Below, in pieces: positions 5,992 through 15,593 of a DNA stretch of 18,566 bases; within the stretch, counting starts at the first letter, position 1, and each line of letters opens with the position of its first letter. The notes below the pieces were generated by a model that saw only the letters and a program-made list of their open reading frames with translations, was not told where the DNA came from and ran no database searches. Both the position numbers and the translations under genes were made by a program. The stretch covers positions 1-18,566 of the forward strand of contig DJSA01000150.1 in NCBI GenBank assembly GCA_002438905.1, in the 5' to 3' direction. This DNA is from Bacteroidales bacterium UBA6346. GTDB lineage: Bacteria > Bacteroidota > Bacteroidia > Bacteroidales > UBA932.

Positions 5992-8570
5992 TTTCCGGCA
6001 ACATTTTTAAGGCTGAAAGCGATTGTGTCCATAAGCAGCTCATAATGAGCCCTGTCATCAGAATTTGCCGACAACTTGCGGCGGGACATCACCCCATAAG
6101 CCCTGTCGAGAACGGAATAGACAAATCCGTGGGTGAACGAACCCTTGCTGAACATTGTTCTCGGAAGCCATTCAAATCCGCTCACGGTGTCGTAGTGAAG
6201 TTCACCTGAACACAGAGCGTCAGAACAGCATCCACAAGCATGAAAATCAACAGACTTTGTCTTACTGCCCGGCATGCTGAAAGCCGCCATGTTCATGTAA
6301 GTCTCCACAAATTCTTTCTGGAGCAGCCTCTGATCTGCCGTCAGCGAACCGCTTCCGGTATTCCATACGAAATCAAAAACCCTGTCCATACACTCCTGAA
6401 GACTATATTCTTCGGTTGCAACGCCATAGGACATATCCGTCATATACGGAGTCATGAATAAAATCGACCTTATTGACGCACGCACCGCAGAAGAAGGTTT
6501 CCCGACGACAGGAAGTCTCGAAAGAACCTTTTCTGAGTCTATCCAATCAATGTTCCTGTACTGCGACAGTACATATTCCATGACCTTTTCTTGCTTTTCC
6601 TTTGGAACATTGGCATAACGCGGATAAGGATCCCCGGCGAGAACTTCGTTTCTATAAAGCCCTCCGATGTTGAACATCAGATGATTAATGTATCGGATGT
6701 ACTGGTTGAGGATGGCGTTGTATATACCGGAGCGGAACTCGTAGTCCATATCGTCAGAATCAGGAATCCACTCCATGAAATTGTCCATTATGTACTTCAA
6801 GTTAGCGATTCCATAATCTGACGCCTTTATGACATCATCCCCAAGGTCTTCCGTCTGACAGCTCGGGTCAAAGAAAAGAAAACTCATCTGCTGCTTCCCA
6901 TACCTATAGAATGGGGCTGCCCTGAGCGAGTCGCTTATCATCTTGGTCGTGAACGCCGTCTCCTCTTCAAATGAGTTCATGTCAAAGACAGGTTTATAAC
7001 CCCACCGTATAGCCCATCTGTCATAAGCGCCGAAACGAGGAGGGGTAAGCTTCACACCTTTCTGAAAATCACCGGGCTGCGCGACATAATTGAAACGGGC
7101 ATAGTCCATTATGGATGTCGTGGTTCCATATTTTGAAGTAAATGACGGACTACGGAGAGAATCCACGGGTATCACGCTCGATGCGCTCATGTTGTGCATG
7201 AGACCGAGAGTATGACCAACCTCATGCTTTATTACATACATGAGAGCGTCTCCAAGCAGTTCCTCCGGAATCTTTGTCGACCTGACTCGTGCATCCGCCT
7301 GGGCTGTCTGTACAAACATCCAATTGGTCAGAAGCTTGATTACATCATGGTAGACATAGACAGAAGCATTTATTATCTCACCGCTGCGAGGGTCGACCCA
7401 AGACGGTCCCATTGCGTTCTGCACGCCTATCGGAGCATATCTTATACAGCTGTATTTTATGTTTTCAGGATCAAATGACGGATCATTTTCAGGAAACTCC
7501 TTGGCGACGACGGCATTCTTGAACCCGATTTCCTCAAAAACTTCGTTCCACTGCTCCACAGCCTCCTTTATGTAAGGCTTCCACCACTGCGGAAAATCAC
7601 TGTCAATATAGAAAGTTATAGGCTTCACCGGAGGGACAATCTCTCCCCTCCTGTAGGCAATGGTGTCCGACGGCTCCAGTCTCCAGCGGTTCACCAACCA
7701 TTCGGGACGCGACGTTGAGGTGGTGTTTCCGAACCTTGTCCTCTTCGTGAAGAAGAATCCGATGCGCGGATCGGCAGTTCTGGGATGATAGACGTTTTTC
7801 GGAAGAAGAAGCACCGACCTGTTGAGTTCGGCCGTAAGGTTCTTCTTGTCAATCAGTTTCTCTCCAGTTTCCGGATGTTCAAGGCTGTATGTATACGTCA
7901 TGGATGACGTCACTGAAAGATTGTCTTCAAACGATTTCACATCCGTCACAAAAGACAGGTTCTTCTTGAATGAATCGGATCGTTTATAACCAGCGTTGAC
8001 GCCATATTCCGAAAAAGGTCCGAGTTCCTTGTCGTCAGAAAGGAACACGTCAGTAACGTCGACTACGAACGCCGTACTGTCGGGACTGTATGCCTTTACC
8101 GGAAATTTGCGAATGACGCTCGAAGTGCGGCTTTTTGAAAGAGCCTTCTCAATATTTCCGTCGTCCGTGATATATCCCGAATCGAGCCGCCGCATAAACA
8201 CCGTGCTGTCCTTTCGCGTGAACGTGAAATGGACAAGAGAGTTCTTCGACCCGACGATTCCTTCGGCATTGTTGCTTATGGACTTAACCGTAGAACCCAA
8301 GAGCAGGTCACGTCCGAAAATGGAATCCGGTATCTCGAAATACACTTTTCCTTCTTTCAGATGGACGGTTATGAATCCCTCGTCTTTCTTCTGCTCTTTC
8401 CTGAAGAGTTTTTCATACTTTGACGGAGCCTTCACCGTATCCTTCTGTTCGGTCTGAGCCTTTTTCTTCTTTCTCGGTCTTCCGGAGGCATCATCGGGAA
8501 AAATGCCTGAAAAGAACGCGACAAGCGCAATGACCGAAAGCAATGCAAGTATCTTCTCTGTATATTTCAT
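5988..8570 (-). CDS. Zinc-dependent met-zincin metalloprotease (DUF5118/DUF5117/DUF4953 type)
   Basis: This is an 860-residue exported protein. A hydrophobic signal occupies about residues 1-29 without a lipobox, so it is predicted to be periplasmic or secreted. A lysine-rich linker (RPRKKKKAQ) is followed by a DUF5118-like strand pair (ITVHLKEGKVYFEIPDSIFG), a DUF5117-like middle containing KFPVKAYSPDSTAFVVDVTD, and the protease domain. The zinc motif HEVGHTLGLMHN spans 449-460 (ligands His449, His453, His459; catalytic Glu450), and the Met-turn is SIMDY with Met488, both as expected for metzincins. Near the C-terminus there is an unusual cluster HACGCCSDALC (777-787), absent from the downstream paralogue. 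The position, 11 bases after the PKD-like gene within a SusCD operon, suggests cleavage of a protein substrate before or during uptake. Substrate and exact location are inferred; the protease fold and active site are seen directly. Confidence 0.93.
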   Translation of the reverse strand: MKYTEKILALLSVIALVAFFSGIFPDDASGRPRKKKKAQTEQKDTVKAPSKYEKLFRKEQKKDEGFITVHLKEGKVYFEIPDSIFGRDLLLGSTVKSISNNAEGIVGSKNSLVHFTFTRKDSTVFMRRLDSGYITDDGNIEKALSKSRTSSVIRKFPVKAYSPDSTAFVVDVTDVFLSDDKELGPFSEYGVNAGYKRSDSFKKNLSFVTDVKSFEDNLSVTSSMTYTYSLEHPETGEKLIDKKNLTAELNRSVLLLPKNVYHPRTADPRIGFFFTKRTRFGNTTSTSRPEWLVNRWRLEPSDTIAYRRGEIVPPVKPITFYIDSDFPQWWKPYIKEAVEQWNEVFEEIGFKNAVVAKEFPENDPSFDPENIKYSCIRYAPIGVQNAMGPSWVDPRSGEIINASVYVYHDVIKLLTNWMFVQTAQADARVRSTKIPEELLGDALMYVIKHEVGHTLGLMHNMSASSVIPVDSLRSPSFTSKYGTTTSIMDYARFNYVAQPGDFQKGVKLTPPRFGAYDRWAIRWGYKPVFDMNSFEEETAFTTKMISDSLRAAPFYRYGKQQMSFLFFDPSCQTEDLGDDVIKASDYGIANLKYIMDNFMEWIPDSDDMDYEFRSGIYNAILNQYIRYINHLMFNIGGLYRNEVLAGDPYPRYANVPKEKQEKVMEYVLSQYRNIDWIDSEKVLSRLPVVGKPSSAVRASIRSILFMTPYMTDMSYGVATEEYSLQECMDRVFDFVWNTGSGSLTADQRLLQKEFVETYMNMAAFSMPGSKTKSVDFHACGCCSDALCSGELHYDTVSGFEWLPRTMFSKGSFTHGFVYSVLDRAYGVMSRRKLSANSDDRAHYELLMDTIAFSLKNVAGK

Positions 8571-8581
8571 AAGACTATATT

Positions 8582-10126
8582 TTACCTGAACGTGGGCGCT
8601 ATCGCCGTAATTTCTCCAAAACCGGTCAATGTGCCGTTATTCTTCATCGTAAAGCGGCCGGTGCTTACATTAAACGGCCTCATATATATCTTTCCTTCCC
8701 CCGTTTTCTCATTATACGTGGTAATCAGAAGCTGGAGACGGTTGTATTCAAGCTGGAAAGGATAGTTGGACAAATCATACTGATGTGTGCCGTACCACCC
8801 TTGAGTATATTGCCTTATGGCAGTTATTTTCTCGTCGGAAGAATCCGGCTTCCAGCTGAGAGCATTGACAACGGCCTTTCCACCTGTTATGAGCACTGAA
8901 TAAATCCTGGAATCCGTCGCATAGTACATAAGATCGGAATTGTCACAAAATGCGACGGAAACAATCTTGTCCATATCGGACCCGGAAACAGGATAGGTGT
9001 AAGTCTTCATGTCATTGGTCCCGGAGTCAAGGCTGCATATATAATGGCTGCCGGCAGCATCACGCATAAGCAGGGCAGGCATTTTCCCCTTCAATGCGCC
9101 CCCTCCCAAGGCCTTTGCCCCGGAATAATTGAATGAGAAAATACTCGTCAGCTCGGAAAGTGACGAAGTCATCAGTCCCCAACCATATATGTAGTAGAAT
9201 TTACTTTCATGCTCGTTGAACACCAAAAGTGCCCCTTGATCAAGCGCATAATAGCCGAAGTTCTTGTCTGTCATTATGTCCGACGGGGTCTTTGAATAAG
9301 CAACCTTTGAATAGACATTATCTATTATGCACAGAAGTCCGTACAGCGTACCATTCACAACAGCGCAGGAAGAATAGCCTCCGAAGTTAAACATTGCCGA
9401 TGTTCTGAAAGAAGTTTCCTTTACACTGTTAAAAAGTTGAGAATCAACATCTTTGACAGTGAATGTCAGGGGATCAAGACTCATTATATGAGAATCCGTC
9501 CCAACCATTATTTTTGTCAGGTCAAGGGCGGAACTCTGCGAACATACATATTCTGACATAGACAACACTTTTCCCTGAATGTGCTCGTTTCCGTTTGAAA
9601 GGGCATACAATTCGCGTGTATAACGCGTCGCTCCGGAATACCCGTAAGTCAGCACAGGATCGGCCACGATGTCTATCTCGGAAGTCTTTCCACCATCCCT
9701 TGTATACGCAACCAACAACCCCTCACCGAGCGATGTTCCTACGTATACCTTGCTCACTGCAATTTCAGAATATCCTGTTCTGAGATCAGTCACTTTGAGT
9801 GAAAGGCAATATGGCTTGTCCGAAGGTGTATTGGAAACCTTGTATTCCAAATCTTTAGTATCCGAAAGTTCTATTCGGTTGTCAGGATTTCCGGCCACAA
9901 GGTCAATCTCCCACAAAAAGCCGAAATCCTCTTCAGTGCGGCCATCCTGCCGTATCTCCGGAGTAATTTTAAGTTCCTGTCCCCATACTATGTTTATTTC
10001 GCGCTCCAATCCGGTTATAGCAATCTCCGGTATGGATTCACTGGCCGTCGTGCTCAAATCCTTATAACAGGAAGCGGCAACGAAGACCATGGATAAAAAT
10101 GCAATAATGTATTTGAGTACCTTCAT
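8582..10126 (-). CDS. PKD-like family lipoprotein of a SusCD locus
   Basis: I place the start at ATG 10124-10126 (514 residues). A TTG five codons earlier is possible, but it would put a short polar extension in front of a good signal peptide. The signal ends VAASC (Cys20). A PKD-like beta-sandwich follows at about 33-130: ITGLEREINIVWGQELKI, then FLWEIDL, then YCLSLKVTDLRTGY, where the paired W and L-x-V-T-D strands are typical of PKD folds. The remaining 380 residues are beta-rich with repeated short hydrophobic strands (for example GGYSSCAVVNGTLYGLL, MYYATDSRIYSVLI), compatible with a beta-propeller; that fold assignment is my reading. Lipoproteins of this kind commonly follow SusD and DUF4843 genes and are probably surface-exposed substrate-binding components. 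The gap to DUF4843 is 34 bases and to the protease gene 11 bases. Confidence 0.82.
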   Translation of the reverse strand: MKVLKYIIAFLSMVFVAASCYKDLSTTASESIPEIAITGLEREINIVWGQELKITPEIRQDGRTEEDFGFLWEIDLVAGNPDNRIELSDTKDLEYKVSNTPSDKPYCLSLKVTDLRTGYSEIAVSKVYVGTSLGEGLLVAYTRDGGKTSEIDIVADPVLTYGYSGATRYTRELYALSNGNEHIQGKVLSMSEYVCSQSSALDLTKIMVGTDSHIMSLDPLTFTVKDVDSQLFNSVKETSFRTSAMFNFGGYSSCAVVNGTLYGLLCIIDNVYSKVAYSKTPSDIMTDKNFGYYALDQGALLVFNEHESKFYYIYGWGLMTSSLSELTSIFSFNYSGAKALGGGALKGKMPALLMRDAAGSHYICSLDSGTNDMKTYTYPVSGSDMDKIVSVAFCDNSDLMYYATDSRIYSVLITGGKAVVNALSWKPDSSDEKITAIRQYTQGWYGTHQYDLSNYPFQLEYNRLQLLITTYNEKTGEGKIYMRPFNVSTGRFTMKNNGTLTGFGEITAIAPTFR

Positions 10127-10160
10127 AACCTCATAACTCAAGTTTTTTGAGCAGCATAAG

Positions 10161-10958
10161 CTACATCACATTCAATGTTTCGAGAATCGTAGGGATTTCA
10201 TCAGGTTTTTTCCCCTCCCCTACAGGAGTAGACCAGTCGTCATAATGCTCATAATCGGAACTGTGCATGTATGGGCTATCAGGATTCGCCTTGTCATGAG
10301 CTTCCACTGCATCGCGAAGCTGTCTTGAAGCCGAGTACCACCATGTCGGTAATTTGAAAGTAAGTTCCGGAAAATCAGTGGCATACTTTCGGCTTCCAGT
10401 ATATGTGTCCGCATCTGGTCCCAATTCTTCGGAAATAATCTTGTGGAGGGCCTTGCTGTATCCGTTGCTGAAATAGAGGAACCAATAACGCCAGACTTCT
10501 TCCCTCGGTCTGGCATATGATGCTGTCCAGCCAACAACGGAAGAAGTGTTCTTGCGGAATTTCTCCGGGAAGGAATCATTTGGAATTATTGAAAAACGGG
10601 CATAAAGTCCATCGACATTTTCCGGCAACGCCTTCACCCTCAATACAATGCTTCCGGAAAGAGCTCCTGCAGCAACTTTTGAACTGACAATACTGAAATC
10701 AACATTCTGCACCGCAGTGGAATCCTTTATTTCCAAAGCTATTTCCCTGTCATAGTCAGCTACAGGACCGACAAGATTGACAGGTATGGTCAGTTCAATC
10801 TCGTCACCGCTCTTTCCTATGAGTGAAAAGACATTCGTCGGGGAGAGAAAATAAACCGTAGAATCACCGGCATCGTAAGACTTTATAGGATCCTTTGCAC
10901 AAGAGCACAGAACAAGCGCAGCAATGGAGCAAAAAAATATGTCACAATATCGTTTCAT
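10161..10958 (-). CDS. DUF4843-family lipoprotein
   Basis: This 265-residue lipoprotein has a signal ending VLCSC (Cys20). The early motif STVYFLSPTNVFS, the strand set EIELTIPVNLVGPVADYDREIALEI and the segment VQNVDFSIVSSKVAAGALSGSIVLRV (quoted here only in part as landmarks) match DUF4843 proteins, small beta-sandwich lipoproteins found beside SusCD pairs. A C-terminal extension is rich in aromatic residues (WRYWFLYFSNGYSKALH, PTWWYS) and ends in an acidic, proline-containing tail. No enzyme motif is visible, so a surface binding or accessory role is inferred. It begins 6 bases after the susD stop and precedes the PKD-like gene, the usual order for this locus type. The gene is intact, in contrast to the two genes just upstream. 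Confidence 0.82.
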   Translation of the reverse strand: MKRYCDIFFCSIAALVLCSCAKDPIKSYDAGDSTVYFLSPTNVFSLIGKSGDEIELTIPVNLVGPVADYDREIALEIKDSTAVQNVDFSIVSSKVAAGALSGSIVLRVKALPENVDGLYARFSIIPNDSFPEKFRKNTSSVVGWTASYARPREEVWRYWFLYFSNGYSKALHKIISEELGPDADTYTGSRKYATDFPELTFKLPTWWYSASRQLRDAVEAHDKANPDSPYMHSSDYEHYDDWSTPVGEGKKPDEIPTILETLNVM

Positions 10959-10964
10959 CTAACT

Positions 10965-12464
10965 CTATTTTTCTTGAATATGTCCATAAGAAGTTTCCGA
11001 AGTAGGATAAGGATACATCAGACCGGAAGATCTGTTAATAAGCGAAACCGAATAGTCGGTTCCAAGTCGTCCATAAAGCCTGTACCAATAAAACAATTGC
11101 CCCTCTCCTATAAATTCACGTGTAAGTTCAGCGATAAGCTCCCGTTTTAAGGCATTGTCAGAAAAATCGTCAAAATGAACTTCTGTGTAGCCGCGGTGAG
11201 ACATGACTTCAGTCAAATATTCACCGGTTTTGTCAAAAGCACCATCCAGCACCGAGACGAATGCAAGAATGTAATACATCTCGGAAATCCTTATCATCGG
11301 CATTTTGTTACGGTACTCGGCTGCCATCGAACTTGATGAATAGAGTTTGTATGACTGATATCCGTTTCCTCCATACTTCAAAAGCATAGCATAGCCTCTT
11401 ATATCCTCAGCCCCGTCATTATAACCTTCACCGAAAGAACGCGGAAAGAGTTCCGTCTCAACGGCATCTGAAGATATGGTCATATTGACATCGGTCCCAC
11501 CAAAACAATATCCGGAAGTCAGAGAATACAGGTCATTCACGTCAAGGGAAAACAGATGCTCGGAAGAAAACGACCAGTCCCTCGCATCATTGCTCGTTTT
11601 CTTTACTTCAGCATCAGGATCAATCCACTTCACGACAGATTGTTTATCAAGAGCGTTTTCAATGACGTCGGATGCGTATGTCCCTGCTTCATCATAGTCC
11701 CCTGCCCACAGCTTTATACGGGCAGCCAAAGCCTTCACTGCATAGTAATTCAGATGGTATCTTCTGTTATTCCAAAATCCGTCGGCATTGTAATAAGTCT
11801 CAAAGTCTTCCGGATAAACCCCAATAATCGGATCGGATTCAAGGCACTTCAGAGCATCTTCAACATCCTTAAGCAACAAAGCCTTCGTATCTTCATAGCT
11901 CTTCTGCGCTGTTGATTCCAATGTATATTCGGTCACATATGGTATCGTAAGTTTACCGGCATTGTCTCCGGTCCATTCAGAAAGACCGAACATTCACATC
12001 AGGTCAAAATGAACATACGCTCTGACTGCGAGCATCTCCCCTTTGACCATATTGTACTCCCAGTCATCGGACATGACGTCATTACGGTGCCGTTCAAGTT
12101 CCTTTAGGATCTTGTTTGCATTTGCTATCGTGAAGTAGGCAGACTGCCACATATACTCAATGCACATGGTAGCCGTCACGTCATCGAAGCTATGCTGCAG
12201 CCAAATCTTGAACATGTTGCTTTCCACCGTGTTATAACGCACGGCAGACAATTCATTTGCATAAAAAGTGAAATTTCGCCCATAGCAGTCAGAGGATGCC
12301 ATTGATATATACACGCCCGTAAGAGCCTCGTGAAATCCGTTCCTCGTCGAGAACATTTTCTCGTCCGACACCTGTGAAGACGATGTTCCTTCCAGCCATT
12401 TGTCGCATGAAACGGAAAGAAATGACACCGTCAGTATAATTATATGCGAGAATATTCGTTTCAT
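10965..12464 (-). pseudogene. SusD/RagB-family nutrient-uptake lipoprotein, interrupted by an in-frame TGA
   Basis: The full frame is 500 codons from ATG 12462-12464 to TAA at 10965-10967. A TTG at 12476 is less likely, since the signal peptide fits the ATG: MKRIFSHIIILTVSFLSVSC, lipobox Cys20. A TGA at 11994-11996 (codon 157) splits it into 156 and 342 residues. Around the stop the reading is AYVHFDLM-stop-MFGLSEWTG, where SusD proteins normally have HFDLxRxFG. A single C-to-T change from CGA would produce the stop. SusD landmarks on both sides include an N-terminal GFHEALTGVY, the helical AMLAVRAY-type repeat (GEMLAVRAYVHF), MIRISEMYYIL, and the C-terminal GEGQLFYWYRLYGR. SusD lipoproteins cap SusC and bind the ligand. 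The downstream piece starts ATG right after TGA, so it could be re-initiated, but it would lack an export signal. The gap from susC is 8 bases. Confidence 0.88.
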
Positions 12465-12472
12465 ATTGATTG

Positions 12473-15400
12473 TCAAAATGTTGCAGTTAACGAAAATGAG
12501 AACGATCGCGCAAAAGGGTATGACGTTCCCCGTTCGATGTCTATCGAAGAAAACGTGTATATATCATTTGCATAAAGAGTGAGACGAAGACGATCCATCT
12601 TTATTTTTTCTATCCATTTTGACGGAAACTCATAGTAGGCGGAAATGGAAGAAAGATTCATGACATTGTTGCGCTGCACGAACCTCGTGGTCGCCTTTGT
12701 AGTATTGACCCCGTTGTTATAAGCACGTTTATACACGGCATTTTGTCCGGCATAATACCATCTTCCCGTAAATATTCGCCTGTCAACATTGGACGAAAGA
12801 TCCGTTCCCTCAACCTTGTCAAGCAGAGTGCTGTTGTAGAGATAGCCTCCCCCATACCAAGTGAACACCACATTCAGACCAAAGCCTTTTATTTCCCCCG
12901 TCACGCCGAAATTGCCGTTGAACTTCGGATCCGAAGAGCCGCAGTTGACAAGATCGGACGCACTCCATATTTCGGAAAGCGTTCCGTCCTTCCTGACGAA
13001 AATCTCTTTTCCGGTTATCGGATCAATCCCTTTGGAAGGCACGGCCCATATCGAATTAAGAGGCATTCCGTTATAGTATTGTATAACTGTAGAAGCCCCG
13101 TTATTGGTATTGGCTTCAGCCCTTTGCCGCTTATTGTAGGCTTCAAGAGCTTCGGAAATCTTGAGAACTCTGTTATCATTATAGGCTGTCTTTCCGAATA
13201 TGCTTATGAAAGAACTTCTCTTCTGAAAAACGATGTAACTCAAGCTCAACTCCACACCCTTGTTTCTGACCATTCCGAGATTGTCATTTACCGTGCTGAA
13301 TCCCGTCGATGGCAGTATAGTTCGTGAAAACACCATATTTTGAGTGTCTGCGACATAAAGGTCCAGCACCGCATTGATTCTTCTTGTCCTGAAATCTATT
13401 CCCACATTATAGTCCATCTTCTGTTCCCATCCGATGTTCGGATTTTCCATGTTTGAAAGATACGCACCCGAAAAACCGTTATAATAGTTTGAATTATAGT
13501 ACACATATACCGGAAGTGACACGTTTGAACTGTAATTCTGGTTGCCGGAGGAGCCGAGGGATGCCCTGAGCTTGAACTGCTGCAGCCAATGTGACGCGCC
13601 TTTCATGAATTTCTCGTTGTGGATATTCCATGCAAGTCCGAAACTCCAGAATAGCCCCCACTTGTTGTTGGTTCCGAATACGGAAGAGGCGCTGCCCTTT
13701 ATCGTGGCATCCGTCATATATCTGTTATCGTAGCTGTAACCGGCAGTGAGGAGCGCTCCGAGATTTCGGTTCAGTCCGTCTCCTCCGGAAGGCGTCTTGT
13801 CAAGGGCATACTGTCTGGCAAAGGTGATGCTGTTCATGTTGCTATTCGGAAAGCCCTCGGTAAAGTGTTCCACACTGTTATACTTTGTCTGGGATATATT
13901 GTACTGCGCGGTGGCGAACACGTCATGAACCTTGTTGAAGCTGTGGTTGAACTGTGCCGAGACATCACCGGAGAAAGTCGTGTAGCTGCCGTTTGTCACA
14001 TTGTATGACCCCCTGCGCAGTTTTGCATCCTCCGTGGTGTAATCAACAAAATCAGTGTGATCGGCAGGCTTAAATTCTTCAGACTCTGTTCTTTTCGTAT
14101 CTATTCCGAAACGAGCGACAACCTTCAGGGACTTCAATGCCTGATATTCCACATAGAAGTTGTCGGTAAAATCAAGATAACCGCTCGTGTATTTAGTGCC
14201 TATGGTAGCATTCCACAAAGGATTTGTGACCGTACCCTCGCTGTAGGCATCGTCTCCTTCGCCGTATTTACCGGAAAAAAGGATTTTCCTCACGTTGCCG
14301 TCCTTGTCATAAGGTGAAAAATATGGGTTCATCGCGGCATATTCACTGAAACTGCCATAAGGAGAATCCTCACTCTTGTTCCAGGCCACGCTCATTATAT
14401 TTCGGAAAGTCCATTTATCCTTGCGGTATGACAGGTTGACATCGCCGGAAAGGACATTTCTGTATGAGCCCTTCATTGCACCCTGAACATTGTTGTAGGA
14501 AAAGGCAGCAAGTGCCTTAAGAGCCTTTCCACCGAGTTCTACACTCACAAAATGCTTCTGTCCGACACCTGTTCTCAAAGGCTTTGACAACCAATATGTG
14601 TCTTCACCTTCAAGAGCACGCTTGAGCCTCTCGTTATAGAGTCTTTTTGCGTTAATTGTCTCAAAGCTTGACTGTGAAGACTTGTAGTACCCCTCACGGT
14701 TCTCTATGTCAAGTTTTTCCAAAGCATTGCACAGATTGTAGCTCGAAAGATCCGGAACCTCCAATGTGAGGCTGCCGGTGTAGGTCACGAGTGTTCTTTC
14801 ATTTGTAAGTGCCTTCGTCTCGATGACGACGACTCCATTGGCACCCTTTGAGCCGTAAATAGCCTTTGCCGAAGCATCCTTGAGGATGGATATGCTCTGG
14901 ATACGGTTCATGTCCATATCCTTTATCTTCGTGAGCGTAGTCTCGAATCCATCGAGTATGAAAAGCGGCGTGTTTCCGTCAGAAACGAAATCGCTTTTGA
15001 GTGATGATGTCTCCGCTGTAAGGGAAGACGCACCCCTTATCTGCATTGAAGCTACAGCATTCGGATTCGACCCCTGAGTCAGATTATCGACTACGAGAAG
15101 TGACGGATCGAGATTCTTGAGAGACTCGATGACGTTGGAATTTCCTACTTTTTTGAGTTCGGATGAGGTGATGGCCTGCACGGCCCCGGTGAAGCTTTCT
15201 CTCTTTCTGGTGAATATTCCCGTAACCACCGTCTCTTCAATGGTCTGGGTATCAGGAGTAAGACGTATCTCAGAAATCTTTCCTACCGGAACGTTTTCAA
15301 TCTGATAACCGAGGCACGAAACCGTAAGGAACTTGCAGGAAGAAGAAACTTTTATACTGAATTTTCCCTTGTCGTCGGTGAGAACGCCATCCTTCATCCT

Positions 15401-15573
15401 TGAGGCGTCATAGACGGCCACTCCTGGCAACGGCTCACCATACTCGTCTAATACTCTGCCGTTTAGCGTCTCCCCCCCCCATCAGGAATTGCCGCCGCAT
15501 TCAACGGAACACGAAAGAACGCGAAACAGCACAGAAGGGCCACAATAAAAAACACTTTTTCTGATGTACTCAT
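12473..15573 (-). CDS. SusC/RagA-family TonB-dependent transporter, frame broken at a poly-G tract
   Basis: The true start is ATG 15571-15573, with a signal peptide MSTSEKVFFIVALLCCFAF and mature start near AAAIPD. After codon 31 comes a run of nine G on the coding strand. With nine, the frame ends in GGGRR-stop; with 7 or 10 it continues as GETLNGRVLDEYGEPLPGV and runs open to TGA 12473-12475 (about 1032-1033 residues). Numbering for 10 G: CarboxypepD_reg-like domain about 38-112, TonB-box-like ETVVTG 114-119, plug domain about 120-250 with SILKDASAKAIYG (229-241) and GANGVVVI (245-252), then a long beta-barrel ending in a terminal Phe (SFSLTATF), as in outer-membrane barrels. It imports a ligand captured by SusD across the outer membrane, powered by TonB. 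The first gene of the operon, it follows a terminator and a promoter-like element. The tract may switch expression on and off, or may be a sequence error. Confidence 0.9.
15472..15480 (-). repeat. Homopolymer of nine G (coding strand) in the 5' part of susC
   Basis: The plus strand shows nine C between T15471 and A15481. The run sits directly after the signal peptide and before the first folded domain of the SusC-like protein, so glycine number can vary there without harming the fold. The current length puts the gene out of frame; a gain of one base or a loss of two restores it. It is the longest homopolymer I noticed in the window. Confidence 0.9.
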
Positions 15574-15593
15574 TTCAATACCACTTGAACCTG

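Noticed and set aside
10127..10141. TTG start for the PKD-like lipoprotein, five codons upstream
   Set aside because: The internal ATG gives a standard lipoprotein signal (MKVLKYIIAF to VAASC); the upstream codons add a polar stretch before it.
395..12000. TGA reassigned to an amino acid in this organism
   Set aside because: susC, the active protease and the small membrane protein all end in TGA at positions where the protein is complete and the next gene starts within a few bases, so TGA works as a stop here.
12743..13327. A 194-codon plus-strand open frame opposite the susC barrel region
   Set aside because: It is antisense to a clear beta-barrel coding sequence, and its translation has no domain or signal features.
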